Origin: Knoxdaviesia capensis
Lineage: Eukaryota; Ascomycota; Sordariomycetes; Microascales; Gondwanamycetaceae
Assembly (NCBI GenBank): GCA_001510575.1
Contig: LNGK01000012.1
Span: 264,221 to 328,220, forward strand
Direction of reading: 5' to 3'
DNA: 64,000 nucleotides
The position numbers were made by a program, and so were the translations under genes. Numbering within the stretch: position 1 is the stretch's first letter; the number at the start of each line of letters is the position of its first letter. Below are positions 47,101-59,282 of this stretch, piece after piece. The notes beneath the pieces were generated by a model. That model was not told the origin of the DNA. It made no database searches and was given only the letters and a program-made list of their open reading frames with translations.

Positions 47101-49126
47101 AAGCACCTACTGTCACGGCTTAGTTTGGGTTGGGAAGGTGATACTGGCCACTTGAAACAAGTTCTTGCCTTCTTCATCTCGAGGCGGTACTGGATATAGA
47201 ACGGAAAGAGCAACGTGCTTTGATATCAGGTGCTCTTCATCATGGGAACACCGATTTCATCCCCCAGTTATGATTCTCTCCAGAAAAATATTGGTCCTCA
47301 TTCTTCTTTGCGCTTCTTGCATCGGGTCTTCAGACCGACCAAAGTCACCCATCATCGCCGGATCTGGTTTCGTGAATATTCCCTTCCACCTTGCTCGGCT
47401 ACAAGGCTGGGAAGTCTTGGGAGTGAGGCTGCAATATCGCTTTCCCACATACTCTAACAGTTTGTTTCAACCGCCCGCGCTATGGTGTCTGATATCATCA
47501 AGTGTCGTTATATATCTCATACTTGAATTCGCAGCTTCTGAGCCTGTTGCCAACATATTATTGTAAGTAAGTCCCGGCGTCCTCGTATAAAAACTGGGAA
47601 AAAGCACATACAAAATTTCCTTAATCACCAGCTTCACACTTCCGCGCTGGGACCTCCTCAAATCCTGTTCACGGTTCACCATTAATGCTCTTATCCCCTG
47701 CAATACTGCCTTGCGTTGGTACCTTGCAGATGTTAACAATCTCGGAACGACGGACAGTCAGACAAAGTACCACTTCCTGCGTTTCCCCTGCGACAGAGTA
47801 CCTCCGATGAACCTCTTGAAAATGATGGATGGAAAAAAAGCAGAAGAAAGCCTGAGGGAACGGCCAGAGCCAAGTTTCGGCGACGGGGATCCCTACAGCT
47901 TCTATTTAGCCAGGGTGCGCGGAGCTTCCCCTTAGCGATGCCTCAAAACACCATCCGAGACAGGAAGTGTGTCGCAAACCCTGGCCCGGGCCCCGAGTTG
48001 ACTCCCCCTCCTGATTTTTGCTCTCTCTCTTTTCTCTCGTCACCAACGGACGGCCATGTTGTGTGCGCCGTGACGTTTTCTTGTTATTGAATGGGCGCCA
48101 GGACTGACCTCAGACACTAACAGCTGCAGGATCCTGGGCCGCATAGTTTTGACGCCGTCCATGGCGCCTTCGAACACACTGAAGACTCACTCCCACCATT
48201 ACCATGGCCACTTCAACGGGCACATGAGCCCTGAGAGCCTGGCCAACCCAACACACAGCCTACTGACACGGCCAACCGTGGGATCGCGAGAATGATGCTC
48301 CCCTCCCATTCATAGCCGGTGCGAACTCCCATCCGAGTGCTGCAACCCATGCCAGGACAATGCCCGGGGGGGTGTGGGTTCCTTTGGCTCACTCGCTTGG
48401 ACTCTGCCAACCTTATCTTCGGAAAATGCTACATTCCATGGCCTGCCTTGCTGATGCAGGTCCTCTTCTCCTTGTCTTCTCTGCCATTCCCGGCCGCCGG
48501 ACGCTTCCAGCACCGAAGACACACCTTGTTTCGTGATTTGGGTCCCTCCTTCTCACCCAGCCAAGGTCGTCCGGGTTCCTTGTGCCGGGGTTTCGCACTC
48601 ACCAGTACTTTCTCTCCAGAAATTGGCAGAAAAGAGAAACTCTCAGACCAGGGGCACGGCTGAAGAGATGCGACCATGAGATCTGCTTTCTGGTGCTTTG
48701 ATTTAAGCCCTCCCACTCCCCCCAAGTCCTGGTCTACGGCTCTTCTTCCCTCTTTTCCTTTCTTCTTCTTTTTTCTCTCCTCATCTCTCCTTTTTTTCTT
48801 TCATCCAAGTTTTTTTTTGCTCCCGTGTGTTCGCTCTTTTTCCCACACACGTTCTCTCTTTTTATTTTATTTTTTTGTGTTTGTTCATCATCTTCTTCAC
48901 GAGCAGGACCTCGAATCATCCAGAAAAATCCTTCATTCCTTGCACGATCGCTTTTTTCTCAAGTCCTCGACGGAACGAGATCTGTTTATATTTTCTTCTT
49001 CTTTTTGAGAGATCACTATACACCAAAAAATCAGGGATTTTATATTTCCAAGAAATTACGAAAAATCCAAGAGAAATCTTATATACTCACTAATAATCTT
49101 CTAATACAACCCACACACCCGACAAC
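44163..49126. other. 5-kb gene-free region upstream of the cupredoxin-like gene
   Basis: I see no supportable gene. A 173-codon frame at 45278-45799 has no family likeness. Several ACTGTAC-type motifs occur at 44917-44936, 45112-45121 and 45704-45713. From 48730 to about 49020 the plus strand is pyrimidine-rich, consistent with the leader of the strong secreted-protein gene that follows. Confidence 0.5.
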
Positions 49127-50397
49127 ATGAAGTTCTCTACGACTGTTTCTCTGGCCCTTGCGCCCCTTGCTCTGGCCAAGACTGCTCACAACAAGTCTCC
49201 CGTCAAGCGTGAACCCGGACCCAGCCGCTTCGGCGGTGGTGTTGCTCTCGGCGCCGGCATTCCCACTATCATCGACTCGCAGGTCTTGGTGTTGCTGTGG
49301 AACTTCCCCGGTGGCACTTCCCAGACTACTCAGGTCAACAACCAGGTCACCGTGACCCAAACCGTCACCGTTGCCGCCGGCGCCGCTCCCACTGCCGTCC
49401 AGGGCATCGATGGCGTGACCACCACTGTCAACCCCGGCTCGACTGCCGTCATCCCCGGCGTTGGTGCCACTCATAGCGTGACCGTCGGTGGACCTCAGGG
49501 TCTTTCGTTCTTCCCCCAGCAGATCCAGGCTGCCCCTGGCGATATTGTCATGTTCGAGTTCCTCGCCCAGAACCACACCGTCACCCAGTCCACCTTCGAC
49601 TCGCCTTGCTCTCCCATGGCCGGCGGTATGGACTCTGGATTCATTGCCAACCCCAACAGCACCGTTGTCCCCGCTCCTCAGGTCGCCATGCAGGTGATGA
49701 CCGACACCCCCATTTGTAAGTTGCACATCTGACTCCCCAAGAAGCGGCCAGTATCATCATCAGTTCAGGACTAACACGATATCCTACTTTAGGGATGTAC
49801 TGCAAGCAGGGCAACCACTGCGGTCGCGGCATGACCTTCTCTATCAACCCCACTGCTGAGAAGACGCACGCCCAGTTCCAGGCTCTGGCCATCTCTCAGT
49901 CTGGCCAGAACCTTCAGGGCACCGCCCTGACTGGTGGACCTGGACCTGCTGCCGCCGCCCCTCCGGCTGCCGCCGCCCCCGAGGCTGCTTCCAGCACCAC
50001 CCCCGAGGCTGCTTCTAGCGCCGTTGCCGAGGCTGCCTCTAGCGCTGCCGTGATCGAGAACCCTGCTGCCTCTGGCATCGTTGTTGGCGGTGCCACTTCT
50101 GCCAACGTTATCAACGCCCCCGCTGCCACCCAGGCCTCGGGCACTGGTATCGTCGCTGGCTCGGGTACTCTCCAGGCTGATGGTTCGTGCCTGTGCTCCG
50201 TGCAGTGCGGTGCCGGTGCCGTTTTCCCCAACGCTGCCGTCCAGGGTGTCGGTGCTTTCGGCGGAACTGCTGGTAAGTTTATGGTGCTCTAGTTCATCCT
50301 CTGCACTCTATCGATCTGAATATCTAACAAACCGTTTTTTCTTTGAATAGGTGCCATCAGCATGGACTCCATCCCTGCGCGCCGCCGCCGTTTCTAA
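49127..50397 (+). CDS. secreted cupredoxin-like serine/alanine-rich protein
   Basis: Exons are 49127-49715, 49793-50272 and 50351-50397, giving 371 aa. A signal peptide (MKFSTTVSLALAPLALA) is followed by a Lys-Arg site (VKREPG). Residues about 110-245 resemble the cupredoxin-like domain of fungal extracellular serine-rich proteins: GDIVMFEFLAQNHTVTQSTF, then CSPM and MYCKQGNHCGRGMTF. The likely type 1 copper ligands are the His of QNHTV, the Cys of YCKQ, the His of NHC and the Met of RGM. A long Ala/Ser/Pro-rich stalk with PEAASS repeats comes next, then a Cys pair in CLCSVQCGAG. The protein ends in SIPARRRRF, without a hydrophobic anchor. Codon use is strongly biased to C-ending codons, suggesting high expression. 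Confidence 0.88.
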
Positions 50398-51908
50398 GTA
50401 TATTAAGAAAAAAATATCATACCATTATTACGAATGCAATCGGTCAAGACTATTTTCTTCGTTTTCTTTTTCTTTTCTACTTAGTAGGGGGCTGGGAGTT
50501 ACGGGTTTTACGGCTGTCGTGTATGTGAACGACCCTGTGGCCTATTTTTGAAGATTTTTATATTTTATTTTATTTTTCTCACTTTTTCCCCTTCATTTTT
50601 CTTTCTCTTTTCTTGGCTTTTTGTCTTATATTCTCCCTTGACTTTTTTCCCTTTTTCATCTGACACCCTTTCCGCTTTGGTTTACCTTTTCTCTTCCTGT
50701 AGATTTTAAGAGCTTGTTTATATCCTTGCATGACTATTTCCCCGCGAGAGAGGAGACAGTCGTCCCGGTCTCGAAGGCCGGGGTGACGCCCGCATCCATT
50801 TTTATCTCCCCTCTTTTCATTGTCTCCTCGCTTGCGGGTATGAAGGTATATATGACTGGCTCGTATTTTTTTTTCTGGATGCGCTTAATAGGATTTATTA
50901 AAAAAATTGGATTTAACATCCGTGTTGGGTTCGGTCCTGTAAAGTTCTGACTTGTGAATGTGTCCATTTTTCTTTCTTGGTCTGTGTATAAGTGTGTGTG
51001 TAGCCTCGCTGGACAGCAAACGAACGCATGACTTGGGGGGGCAGACCAGCAACGTGGCTGTGCTGTTTGTCCTTGGTGCGCGGCATAAATGGCAGAACAG
51101 CGCATGTTGTAACGAAAGTGTTTCGGGACTTAGTGGGACAAAGGGAGCTTTTTTGAGTTTGCTGGAGAGGTGAGTGGGTGTGAGTGTCCCTGCGTGATCG
51201 ACGAAAGCGAAGAATGATGTGCAGAGTTGTATATGACTGGACTTGGACTGTACGTATTGCTGCGTGAACACCTCGCTTGCACAGCGCGAGGAATTGCCTT
51301 CTCGCATACTAGTAAGTGTAGGGATACTCGTCTATCCAAAGGAATTTGGAAATATAGAGGCGACGAGGGACGGCGGTACGGATGTGCATGCTATGCTAGC
51401 TGTTGATGCCGGATAGGGGGTTAAAACGAACTTGAGTTACTGTTTGGACGCCATGAACGGCGACACTGACATACCAATACATCTACTACAGGTCGGCCAG
51501 GAACTGCCCATGAACTACGGATCATGGACTAATGCGTTGTGCTCCTTCTCCTACTGCTTATGCCCACCGAATGCCACGGCATCGGTGCTGGTGACACTAA
51601 CTACCACAGGCAGATTCTCCCATACTATGCCACGGTGAGAGTTCACACATTAAGCGAAGAAGAAGATGAGGAAGAGAGAAAACTCCATATTAACAACACC
51701 TGGTCTATACCAAGAACACGAGCTCAAACGATAAAAAACTCCGAAGAAACAACAACGCAGAACAACAAAAGCAAATGGAAAAAATGACATGAGGCCCTCG
51801 GCCCCTCTTCAGGCGGATGCCGCTGACTTCTAGCCGCTGATTTCTAGGTATGGGCGACAACCCGCCTCGCGAAGACGGGGCCCCTGAGATCTATAGACTC
51901 TAGACAGA
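50398..51908. other. 3' flank of the cupredoxin-like gene and of SERF
   Basis: No gene is seen. The first 350 bp are T-rich and fit a 3' untranslated region and terminator. The rest has only short frames. Confidence 0.5.
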
Positions 51909-52597
51909 CTACTTCTTCGCGGTCTTCGCGTCTGCGGTGGCGGCCTTGGGCTCTCCGGCAGCCTTGCGGGCCTCAGCTGAAGAGGTTAGAAAATCGGACG
52001 TTAGTAGGAGAGCACAATACACACACCACGAGTGCCGTAGGGAGCTGGCGACACTCGGCAGAGATGGAGGCACGACTGGGAAAGCCTCTCGGGTGAACAG
52101 CCCAAATTCACACATCCAGATGGCGTCTCTCCCGGCCCGGGCCGAACACTCCCGCTGCCGTGTTCAAAGCAAGGAGGGGGGAGAAGCTTACCGGCAGCCT
52201 GCTTCTGGCGCATGATCTCTGCAGCGCTTTCCTTGGACCGCTGCATCTCGCTTCCACTCTGCCCGTTGCCCTTCTTCTATAACGGAGCAGACCGAAAATT
52301 TACACATATGGTTAGCCATGTGCCTTCCAAGGGGACAGAACATACAACGACAACGGTAGTGTTCACAGGGCTGGGCTGAGTCAAGATACAAGCAAAAAGA
52401 TGGTGGGGAAGCATAAGGGTTGATGATGTGTGCATAGTTCTGGCCGGGAGATTTGGCAGAGAGATAAGCAAGACAAAAGACAAGACAGAGACAGAGCCTC
52501 CCCTCCCACTCTGGGCAGACTTGGGACAGCTTACCTGCGCAGCCTGCTTCTTTAGGTTGGCGGCGCGGGCCAAGTCACGCTGATTGCCACGAGCCAT
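51909..52597 (-). CDS. small EDRK-rich factor (SERF / 4F5 family) protein
   Basis: Three short exons on the minus strand, 52597-52535, 52276-52192 and 51976-51909, join to 71 aa. The start MARGNQRDLARAANLKKQA and the following KKGNGQSGSEMQRSKESAAEIMRQKQAA match the 4F5/SERF signature, with Lys, Arg, Glu and Gln throughout. SERF proteins are small, disordered, positively charged proteins that speed amyloid formation and bind nucleic acids in tested systems. Introns are GTAAGC...TATAG (258 nt) and GTAAGC...TTCAG (215 nt), both larger than the coding exons. The C-terminus is Ala/Lys-rich. This gene is too fragmented to appear as one open frame. Confidence 0.9.
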
Positions 52598-55500
52598 GAT
52601 GACGATATATCTAAGCGGCGGTGAAAAAGAGCTGCTGAAAAGACGAATAGAGTGAGGAGGAGGACACCGGGAGATGGACTGGGGAGTCAAATCAAGTTTG
52701 GCCCTTCGATTTATGGCTATATAGCAGAGAGACTCCGCGGGGAGAAGTGGGAAAGCACGCAATGCAGATATGTTTTAAAGCAGCCGAGAGAAAGCGTGGT
52801 GAAGATGTAAAGAAGAGGAAAGAGAAAAAGAGGAAAAGAAAATTCGGGTTCCGGCGGTAAAAATAATCCAGAATAAAAGGCGACACCGATGTTGAGTGGA
52901 AGCAAAATATGGGCGACGAGAACGAATTTTGGACCAATCACCGCATGTGAAAATAGATACCTGAGTGGCCCAGGAAACACAGTGTAGTATATCAGAACAC
53001 TGTGCTTAACTGCGGGGCTATGTGGGGGGATACAGTGCCATGCTCACGGTTGGGCTTAGAGCGGCATTGGCAGATATCTGCCTTTCCAGCCAATCCAACT
53101 GCGACATGGCCGGGAAAAATAACAAAGAAGGACGTCGTGATGCATGCAATCACACGATGAACAGAGCCGCCTCACGGAAGGGACAGCTACACTTACAATC
53201 TGCGAGTGTGAGTCTACAAGCACCGTGGCGTTCAGACCAGCTTCGCTTCTTGCCGGATGGAGAATTCCCCGGGAATCGAATCTGAGAGAAATGCAAGGGA
53301 TGCCAGCCAGGAAATTCTTTAGGACACACACATCCAAACCGGGGAGAGCAAGGGGAGACTCTCCTGGACCTTTGTTCCGGAAAGAGAGGAACAAAAAGAG
53401 AGGAACAAGAAAACCGCTGGAATGCAGAGTTCCCGGGAAACCAGACCTCATCATGACTGGGAGGGACGACACGGGAAGGCCAGAACCGAGAATTATGGTG
53501 TCCCCACTAACCTACGTATTTAGTGACAAGGCCGTGGTGGTAAAAGAGAGCATGAAGGGCGACCCTGGTGGAAGATTAATTCGCGATGATCGATGGTTTC
53601 GGTTGACTTCGACCTGACTCGGATGTTGGAGATGGGATGAGACGATGAGATCGGGTGGTCGTTGGCACCGAGCCTGGCGCACGCGTGATGAGCACCGAAA
53701 TGTGCAGTTCGGCTGAAAGCCACCAGCATTGCTGGCCCGAAGAATCACGCCGAAGAAGGGATGATAGGCCTTCTAGAAACCGGGAGAACAGAGCCAACCC
53801 AGCATGCAGGAAGCCCGAAGAAGACAGTCCATAGAAAGCGAAAGAAATGCTACCGCAGATCAAGAAAAAGGTTCTTTGGAGAAGAAAGGATGAACTACCA
53901 TCAAAGAATGCGACGTTCAGGCTGAGTGTGTACGGACGTGATCGTCGCGATCGGGGGTGTGCGGATGAACAGCCAACTAACCCCAGATCGACAGGAAGCC
54001 TATCCGAAAGGTCGACGAACATATTTTCTGCTTCCAATTTCATTGTTCCCGATTAAGCGGAGTAAAATGAGGCAGTGGAATCGAGATTCTTCACCAGCGA
54101 GGCGCTGCTTGCCGACAAGCAAGATTAAAACTAGCTAGGGCTAGACAGAACAATGCCGGCATGCCGAATCGTTTTTAGTGTCTGGCATGTCTCCGGCTGC
54201 GCGCTACGGCGCTTGTCCGAACAATAATAGACCACCGGAGGGGCGTCAAAAGGAACGCGCCCGTCTAAAATAAACACTGTAGCGCCGTCGGCCACCGAAT
54301 TTCTTTTTCTTCAAAAAACTCAGCAGGCCATGGCGGCTTGAGACGCGCAGTGAAAAAAGAGCGGCCGAAAAGGACAGGGGCCACACACCCTCCCTCCTGG
54401 CGAGCCCTAAAAGAAAACAAGGAACTAAAGAACTGGCTGGGCTAAATTGGGCCTGAAACGGCGGCTGAACAGCTGTGGACCAATCGATTCAACGACGGGT
54501 CCCCTGCCAGAACAAGCGCTGACCGGGACGAATGCCGATGGAGAAGAAGACATACACCACACCGTAGAAGAATACCTGGCTGTCTCTGTCTGGTGGGTTT
54601 GAAACAGTTTCTCGATCCTTAAAATAGCTAGCTCAAAGTCCGCAGAAGATGCGTACTATACAGAGTACAGTACGTACCAGAAACCATGCGATTCTTGACG
54701 AACTCACACAGCCTCGTCTGGTCGCGCGATCTGGTCAACCAGGGGAGACATGAAAACAAAAAACAAAAACCGGACCATGAAACATCTACCGGGAAACAAA
54801 AAGAGACCAGCGTGCGTGTTCGTTCGCTGTTATTGAAAGTTGAGAGTGACTCTCCGCCCTTCGAGCAAAACGACTAGAACAAACAAAGAGAGAGAATAGG
54901 AAAATCCCGGGATCTAATGGGATCATGGAATGCGAGCACCGTGAAACTCGGTGGGAAACGTGGATAAATTGTCCGTCAATGCCTGGGCTCACTACCGGTG
55001 TCGTCTGTGGGAGGAGGATCTGTCGATCAACTTCTTTTGCTGGCCTTTTTGTCCCAAGTTCAGACGGTATCCGGACGGGCAGGACGTGAACATCCCAGGC
55101 CTGCAACGGGCGAAGGGACAGGTGTAGTACTACGGAGAAAGAAGCCCACGGCTTTGAACCTGGCCTGGTTGACCGCCTGTGACAGTGTGGCGCCTTCAGG
55201 ATCTCACGAGTATCATGCAAAGAAGAGGCCAAGGCGAGACACACACAGAAAGCCAAAGACCAGACCGAATCATATCTCGACCCACCAGCGCGCCTCGGCC
55301 AGACCACCACACACTTTTGTCGAACCAAGAGTTCACCCAGGCCAAGACTGCCCATGAAGCCATTGGCCCACAGCGCTCCGTTCGCGATGATAGCACGAAA
55401 AAAAAAAAAAAAAACTAACAGGAGTGAGACGGCCGCACTCCAGGAGCTTGTTTCGAAGCCGGGGGCGAGGAGGGGAGTCAGAAAACCGTGTGTGGGAGAG

Positions 55501-56447
55501 CGAATCACCGGCGCGCGTTTGGCGTGGCCACCGTGGTTCTTCAAACTGGTGCTAATTTATCAGAATTTCCTTCTTCTGCTGATCATTTGCTGTTCTGTGG
55601 TGCTCCGGGAATCGCAGACGCAGAAAAAAAGGTACTGTAGTGATGATTTGGGGGTGGTGTAAGTGACCCTGGTTTGGGCAACTATCTCGCTCTCCGCTTC
55701 CCTTGATCGCTGCGATCATCTCTCGGGTCGGCTACGAACCTTGCCTGGGCCTGGTGTATTTTTTCTCTCTCTTGACTGTCCATGAGTGAAGTTTCTCACT
55801 CTAACTGGATGCTGCGTGGTACATGGATTGTCTATAGGACTGTATTTGTGGTCACTGGCTATGTGATTCACTGGGTCAAGTCACCGTATAGAATCAAAAC
55901 ACACACACACACACACACCCCCACAAAACCGTCCACATATTAAAGTATCACGACTGCCCCTCCGTCTTTCACTTTCCCACCTTCTTTGTGTTTCCCTCAT
56001 CCATTATCCTTCTCCTCTTTACTGTTCACTTTGCTTTCTTTTCTTTTTCCTTTCTTTTTCCCTTCTCTCTTTATTTCCTTTGTCCCCTCTTTATTGTTCC
56101 TTTCCTTTAACTTGTCAGGACAAGTCATTTTTTTCTTTGCACACTAGAAGTTGATTCTTCTGCTTTGTCTTTCACTTGTGTTTAACTCTCTTTCTGACTT
56201 TTCCTTTTCTCTAACAATTACTGCTCCTTTGAAATTCTCCCAGGACTGGATCCTCTATTTGAACCCTACCACTGCCCAGGTACGAACGAACCATCGCTTC
56301 AACTTCTTATCTCCAACTTTCAACTAACAACCTGGTAAGATAACATCCCCTACACCAAGACTCGATACTGATTATCCAGACCCAAGACTTACCCATTAAC
56401 ACCGCATCTGCTCTCTTCATCACTTCCTAGATACCCACACTCGCGCA
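52598..56447. other. 3.9-kb intergenic region
   Basis: No gene is supported. It contains a GAGTACAGTACGTAC motif near 54660, a poly-A run at 55398-55415 and a CA repeat at 55898-55918. From about 55960 to 56240 the plus strand is pyrimidine-rich, as in other leaders here. A possible 5'-leader intron (CAG|GTACGA at 56280 to CCTAG at 56430) is speculative. Confidence 0.4.
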
Positions 56448-57455
56448 ATGTTCAATCTTCGGAACAACGCCCGCCTCCGTGGCTCCGGCCACCTGATCCT
56501 CAACGCCCTCCGCGCCATGACCATCATCACGCTGCTCTCGGTGGCCGCCACCAGCTGGGTGATGATTGTGATGAGCGGCCTTGCCAACGGCTTCTACTTC
56601 TTCGAGGCCATCTCCCACGTCTTCACCAGCGGCTTCGCCGTCGCCCTCATCATCACCGAGCTCGGCCTGTTCGCCCGCCACTTCGAGCTGCACTGGCCCA
56701 TGTTCTCCCGCCGCCACGGCCTCAGCTGGGTGGGATTCGCCTGCATCGTGCTGGGCTGCGACGTGCTCGGCAGTCTCAACTCCGAGGTGCTGAGCCAGGA
56801 GACCATCGGCATGCCGCTCTGGCGCCTGATCCTGGCCTCGGGCATCCTCGCCCTCGCCTTCGGTCTCATCAACATCATGGCCTCGTTTATCTTCCGTGAC
56901 TCAGCGGCTGGCATCACCGCCCGTAACATCCGGCGGGACGGCTCCCTGGCTGACGGCAGCAGCGCGGTCTCTGCCACGAGCAGCCACAAGCGCCGCATGT
57001 CCGGCTCGGCTAGCTACTACACCACCGACACCGCCGGCGAGAAGAACACCGCCTCCGCCCCGTTGCGCGCCGCCAAGCGCTGGACCCAGCGCTTTGCCAC
57101 CGGTCGCCCGACTATCAGCCGGCCGATCGTGACCATGCCTGGAGGTGCCGCCACCGCCGCCGCCGCCGCCGACGCCGACATCGAGGCCCAGCGCCCGTCG
57201 CCCGCCTCGTCGACCCGCAGCCGCCACGGCGACAACATCATCGGCAGCGCCTTCACCCACGACGCGCCGCCCATGTACAACAGCAGCAGCGTCAAGAGCA
57301 CCACGCGCCAGCAACACAACGCCAGCAACATCCACGACGACGACGATGACTCGCGGCTGAGCCCCATCCTCCCGGACATCCGCCGGCCCGACACGGCGCT
57401 GCACCCCATGTACGCACACCGATACAGCGAGGCGTCGCACATTCCGCGGTTCTAG
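56448..57455 (+). CDS. four-helix membrane protein of the fungal DUF7598 type
   Basis: A single exon encodes 335 aa. The N-terminal roughly 150 residues hold four hydrophobic helices: LRAMTIITLLSVAATSWVMI, FTSGFAVALIITELGLFARH, WVGFACIVLGCDVLGSLN and LILASGILALAFGLINIMAS. This arrangement matches fungal DUF7598 proteins, whose function is unknown. The cytosolic tail is Ser/Thr/Ala-rich with basic patches and ends ASHIPRF, a form I recall near the C-terminus of relatives. The TAG stop at 57453 is followed in the same frame by 64 more sense codons to a TGA at 57648-57650, so the C-terminus may not be where it seems. Confidence 0.85.
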   Translation: MFNLRNNARLRGSGHLILNALRAMTIITLLSVAATSWVMIVMSGLANGFYFFEAISHVFTSGFAVALIITELGLFARHFELHWPMFSRRHGLSWVGFACIVLGCDVLGSLNSEVLSQETIGMPLWRLILASGILALAFGLINIMASFIFRDSAAGITARNIRRDGSLADGSSAVSATSSHKRRMSGSASYYTTDTAGEKNTASAPLRAAKRWTQRFATGRPTISRPIVTMPGGAATAAAAADADIEAQRPSPASSTRSRHGDNIIGSAFTHDAPPMYNSSSVKSTTRQQHNASNIHDDDDDSRLSPILPDIRRPDTALHPMYAHRYSEASHIPRF

Positions 57456-57650
57456 GAGAGCCACGGAGGTCCGCTGCACTCGCCTGGTCTGGCTGTGCCT
57501 CAGGCCGCGGTGGTGGTGCCCGCCGCCGCCGCCCCGCCGCCGTCCGCCGGGTTCATGCCGTTCCTGCGCGACGGCCGCCCGCGGCTGTCGTTCAACCCGT
57601 GGGGACAGCAGGGCCTATTTTTCCTGCCCCAGTGGAATCCGACTCGTTGA
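57456..57650 (+). other. in-frame coding-like extension after the DUF7598 TAG
   Basis: The frame directly after the TAG stays open for 64 codons and has the same GC-rich third-position bias as the gene. The text is Pro/Ala-rich with SFNPWGQQGLFFLPQW near its end. It could be a readthrough extension, a recently lost C-terminus, or chance. Confidence 0.5.
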
Positions 57651-59282
57651 TACCTGACTGACTTTCTCATGGAGAAGTGTTTTTTTCCTTTGTTTCTATC
57701 TTTCATTAATGACTGGAGTTTTTGGTTTTTGCTTGTTTTCTTTTTTGATACTCTGACTGTTCGTGGAAAGTTCTCTGTTATTTGGCGTTTTGCTAGTCGT
57801 GCTTACAGGCATGGAAACTGTGGCTCTGCTTTGTTTCGGTTTTGGCTGTGCTTTTCTCCTTTAATATTGACAGACTCTGTTTGTTCTTCCTATCGTTTTC
57901 CCCGTCGTTTCTCGTTTTTGTCTTGTTTCTTCTGCGACTTCGTCCAAGACCTGTCCCGCGTGGCTTCGGTTTCCCCTGAGCTCTGGTCTGAGGCATTTGT
58001 TCACGTATACCCAGGAAAGACCACCTATAATACGGAACCGATACCAATAGACGGTTTCGGGAGTTGATATTGGCGTTTAAATCAAACCATTCTTATTCAT
58101 ATCAGTAGGCCTGGGTGAATACTTGCCGTGATCGTAGAGCGAGAATGGAGAGAGGGACACAGAAGATCCCGAATTCAGTGGTAGGCGGCTCACTTTCAAT
58201 CAAGCCTCATGAATCAAGCAAGCCCACACAGGGGCCACTCTCAAGGTCAAGTTTAGGGCGAGTCAGGCCTTGACTTTTGTGTGAGTGTCATAGGCTAGAA
58301 GCTTCTGGCTTGCATTGTGCATGACTGGAAGAATACGTACCGAGTTGCGGCAGTCAAGACCAATCATTGCGAACTGGCCAGAACACCGTGACTCACCTTC
58401 AACCGCTGATAGAGCTCGTGAATTAGGGCTGCGTTGTGCTGACCCGTCAAACGCGGAAGAAAACATGAAGTGAATCCGGTGAGATTTCGGATTTGCACCT
58501 AAACTTTCAGCCACAAGCAGCCTCACATTTAGATGTGGCTGAAGTCAAAAGTCAGAAGTGGCGCAGCAGTGTTTTTTCTTTCTAGCCTAAGCAAAAACAC
58601 CATATTATTAAAAAAAGCTTCAATTGACGTCTCTTCTCTGATTTTCTTCTTGCTTTTAATTTTTTTTCCCTCCTTAAACCAACACCACACACAACTTGAA
58701 GGAACAAGGTAATCAAAGAAAGCAGAAAAACTAAGGATAGGGTCGTAGTGCTATTTCCACTCTCATTCCTGGACTAGATTTCCTTGTGCCCTTTTATGAG
58801 AATCACGACGCTTCAACCTGTGCCATTTTGAAGAGTCGTGCTTCTGTATTGTGAATGCGAGCTTCTGAGCTCAATCGTCTCTGTTTGCCACAACGTGAAG
58901 GTGCTCTTGAGTCTAGACACTAGACGCCTCCATATTGATGGCCTTAAGAGGCCGACGACTGTGACTCTCATCACCACGATCGTCTTCCCTGATCCGCCGA
59001 AGCGGTCCACCGATCCGAGAACCTTCCGGCCGGAGCAAACGGCAGCTCGACCGGCGCAGCTGAAGCTTCTGGCCGCCGGCGCTTCATCGCCATCTACCGA
59101 CAAACGACCGGACTCCCCTCTTACACTCGAAATCTCCGTTATCTCATCCCGAACTCGAACGCGATCAGCCATCCTCGACCATCGACACCGGGAACCGTTC
59201 TACGACCCGACAAACACCCTTCAACTCCCCCGAACTGAACTACCTCTCACCTTACTTGATACTCTACGAAATCTTCCTCGCC
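57651..59282. other. intergenic region DUF7598 / PCF11
   Basis: No gene is supported. The first 350 bp are T-rich 3' flank. Frames on both strands at 58813-59296 overlap the PCF11 leader and show no family likeness. Confidence 0.5.

Noticed and set aside
49079..49726. 215-codon Gly-rich minus-strand frame
   Set aside because: Antisense of the cupredoxin-like exon, whose spliced gene model explains the region.
57500..57706. Minus-strand frame opposite the DUF7598 extension
   Set aside because: It is a shadow of the GC-rich extension and lacks features.
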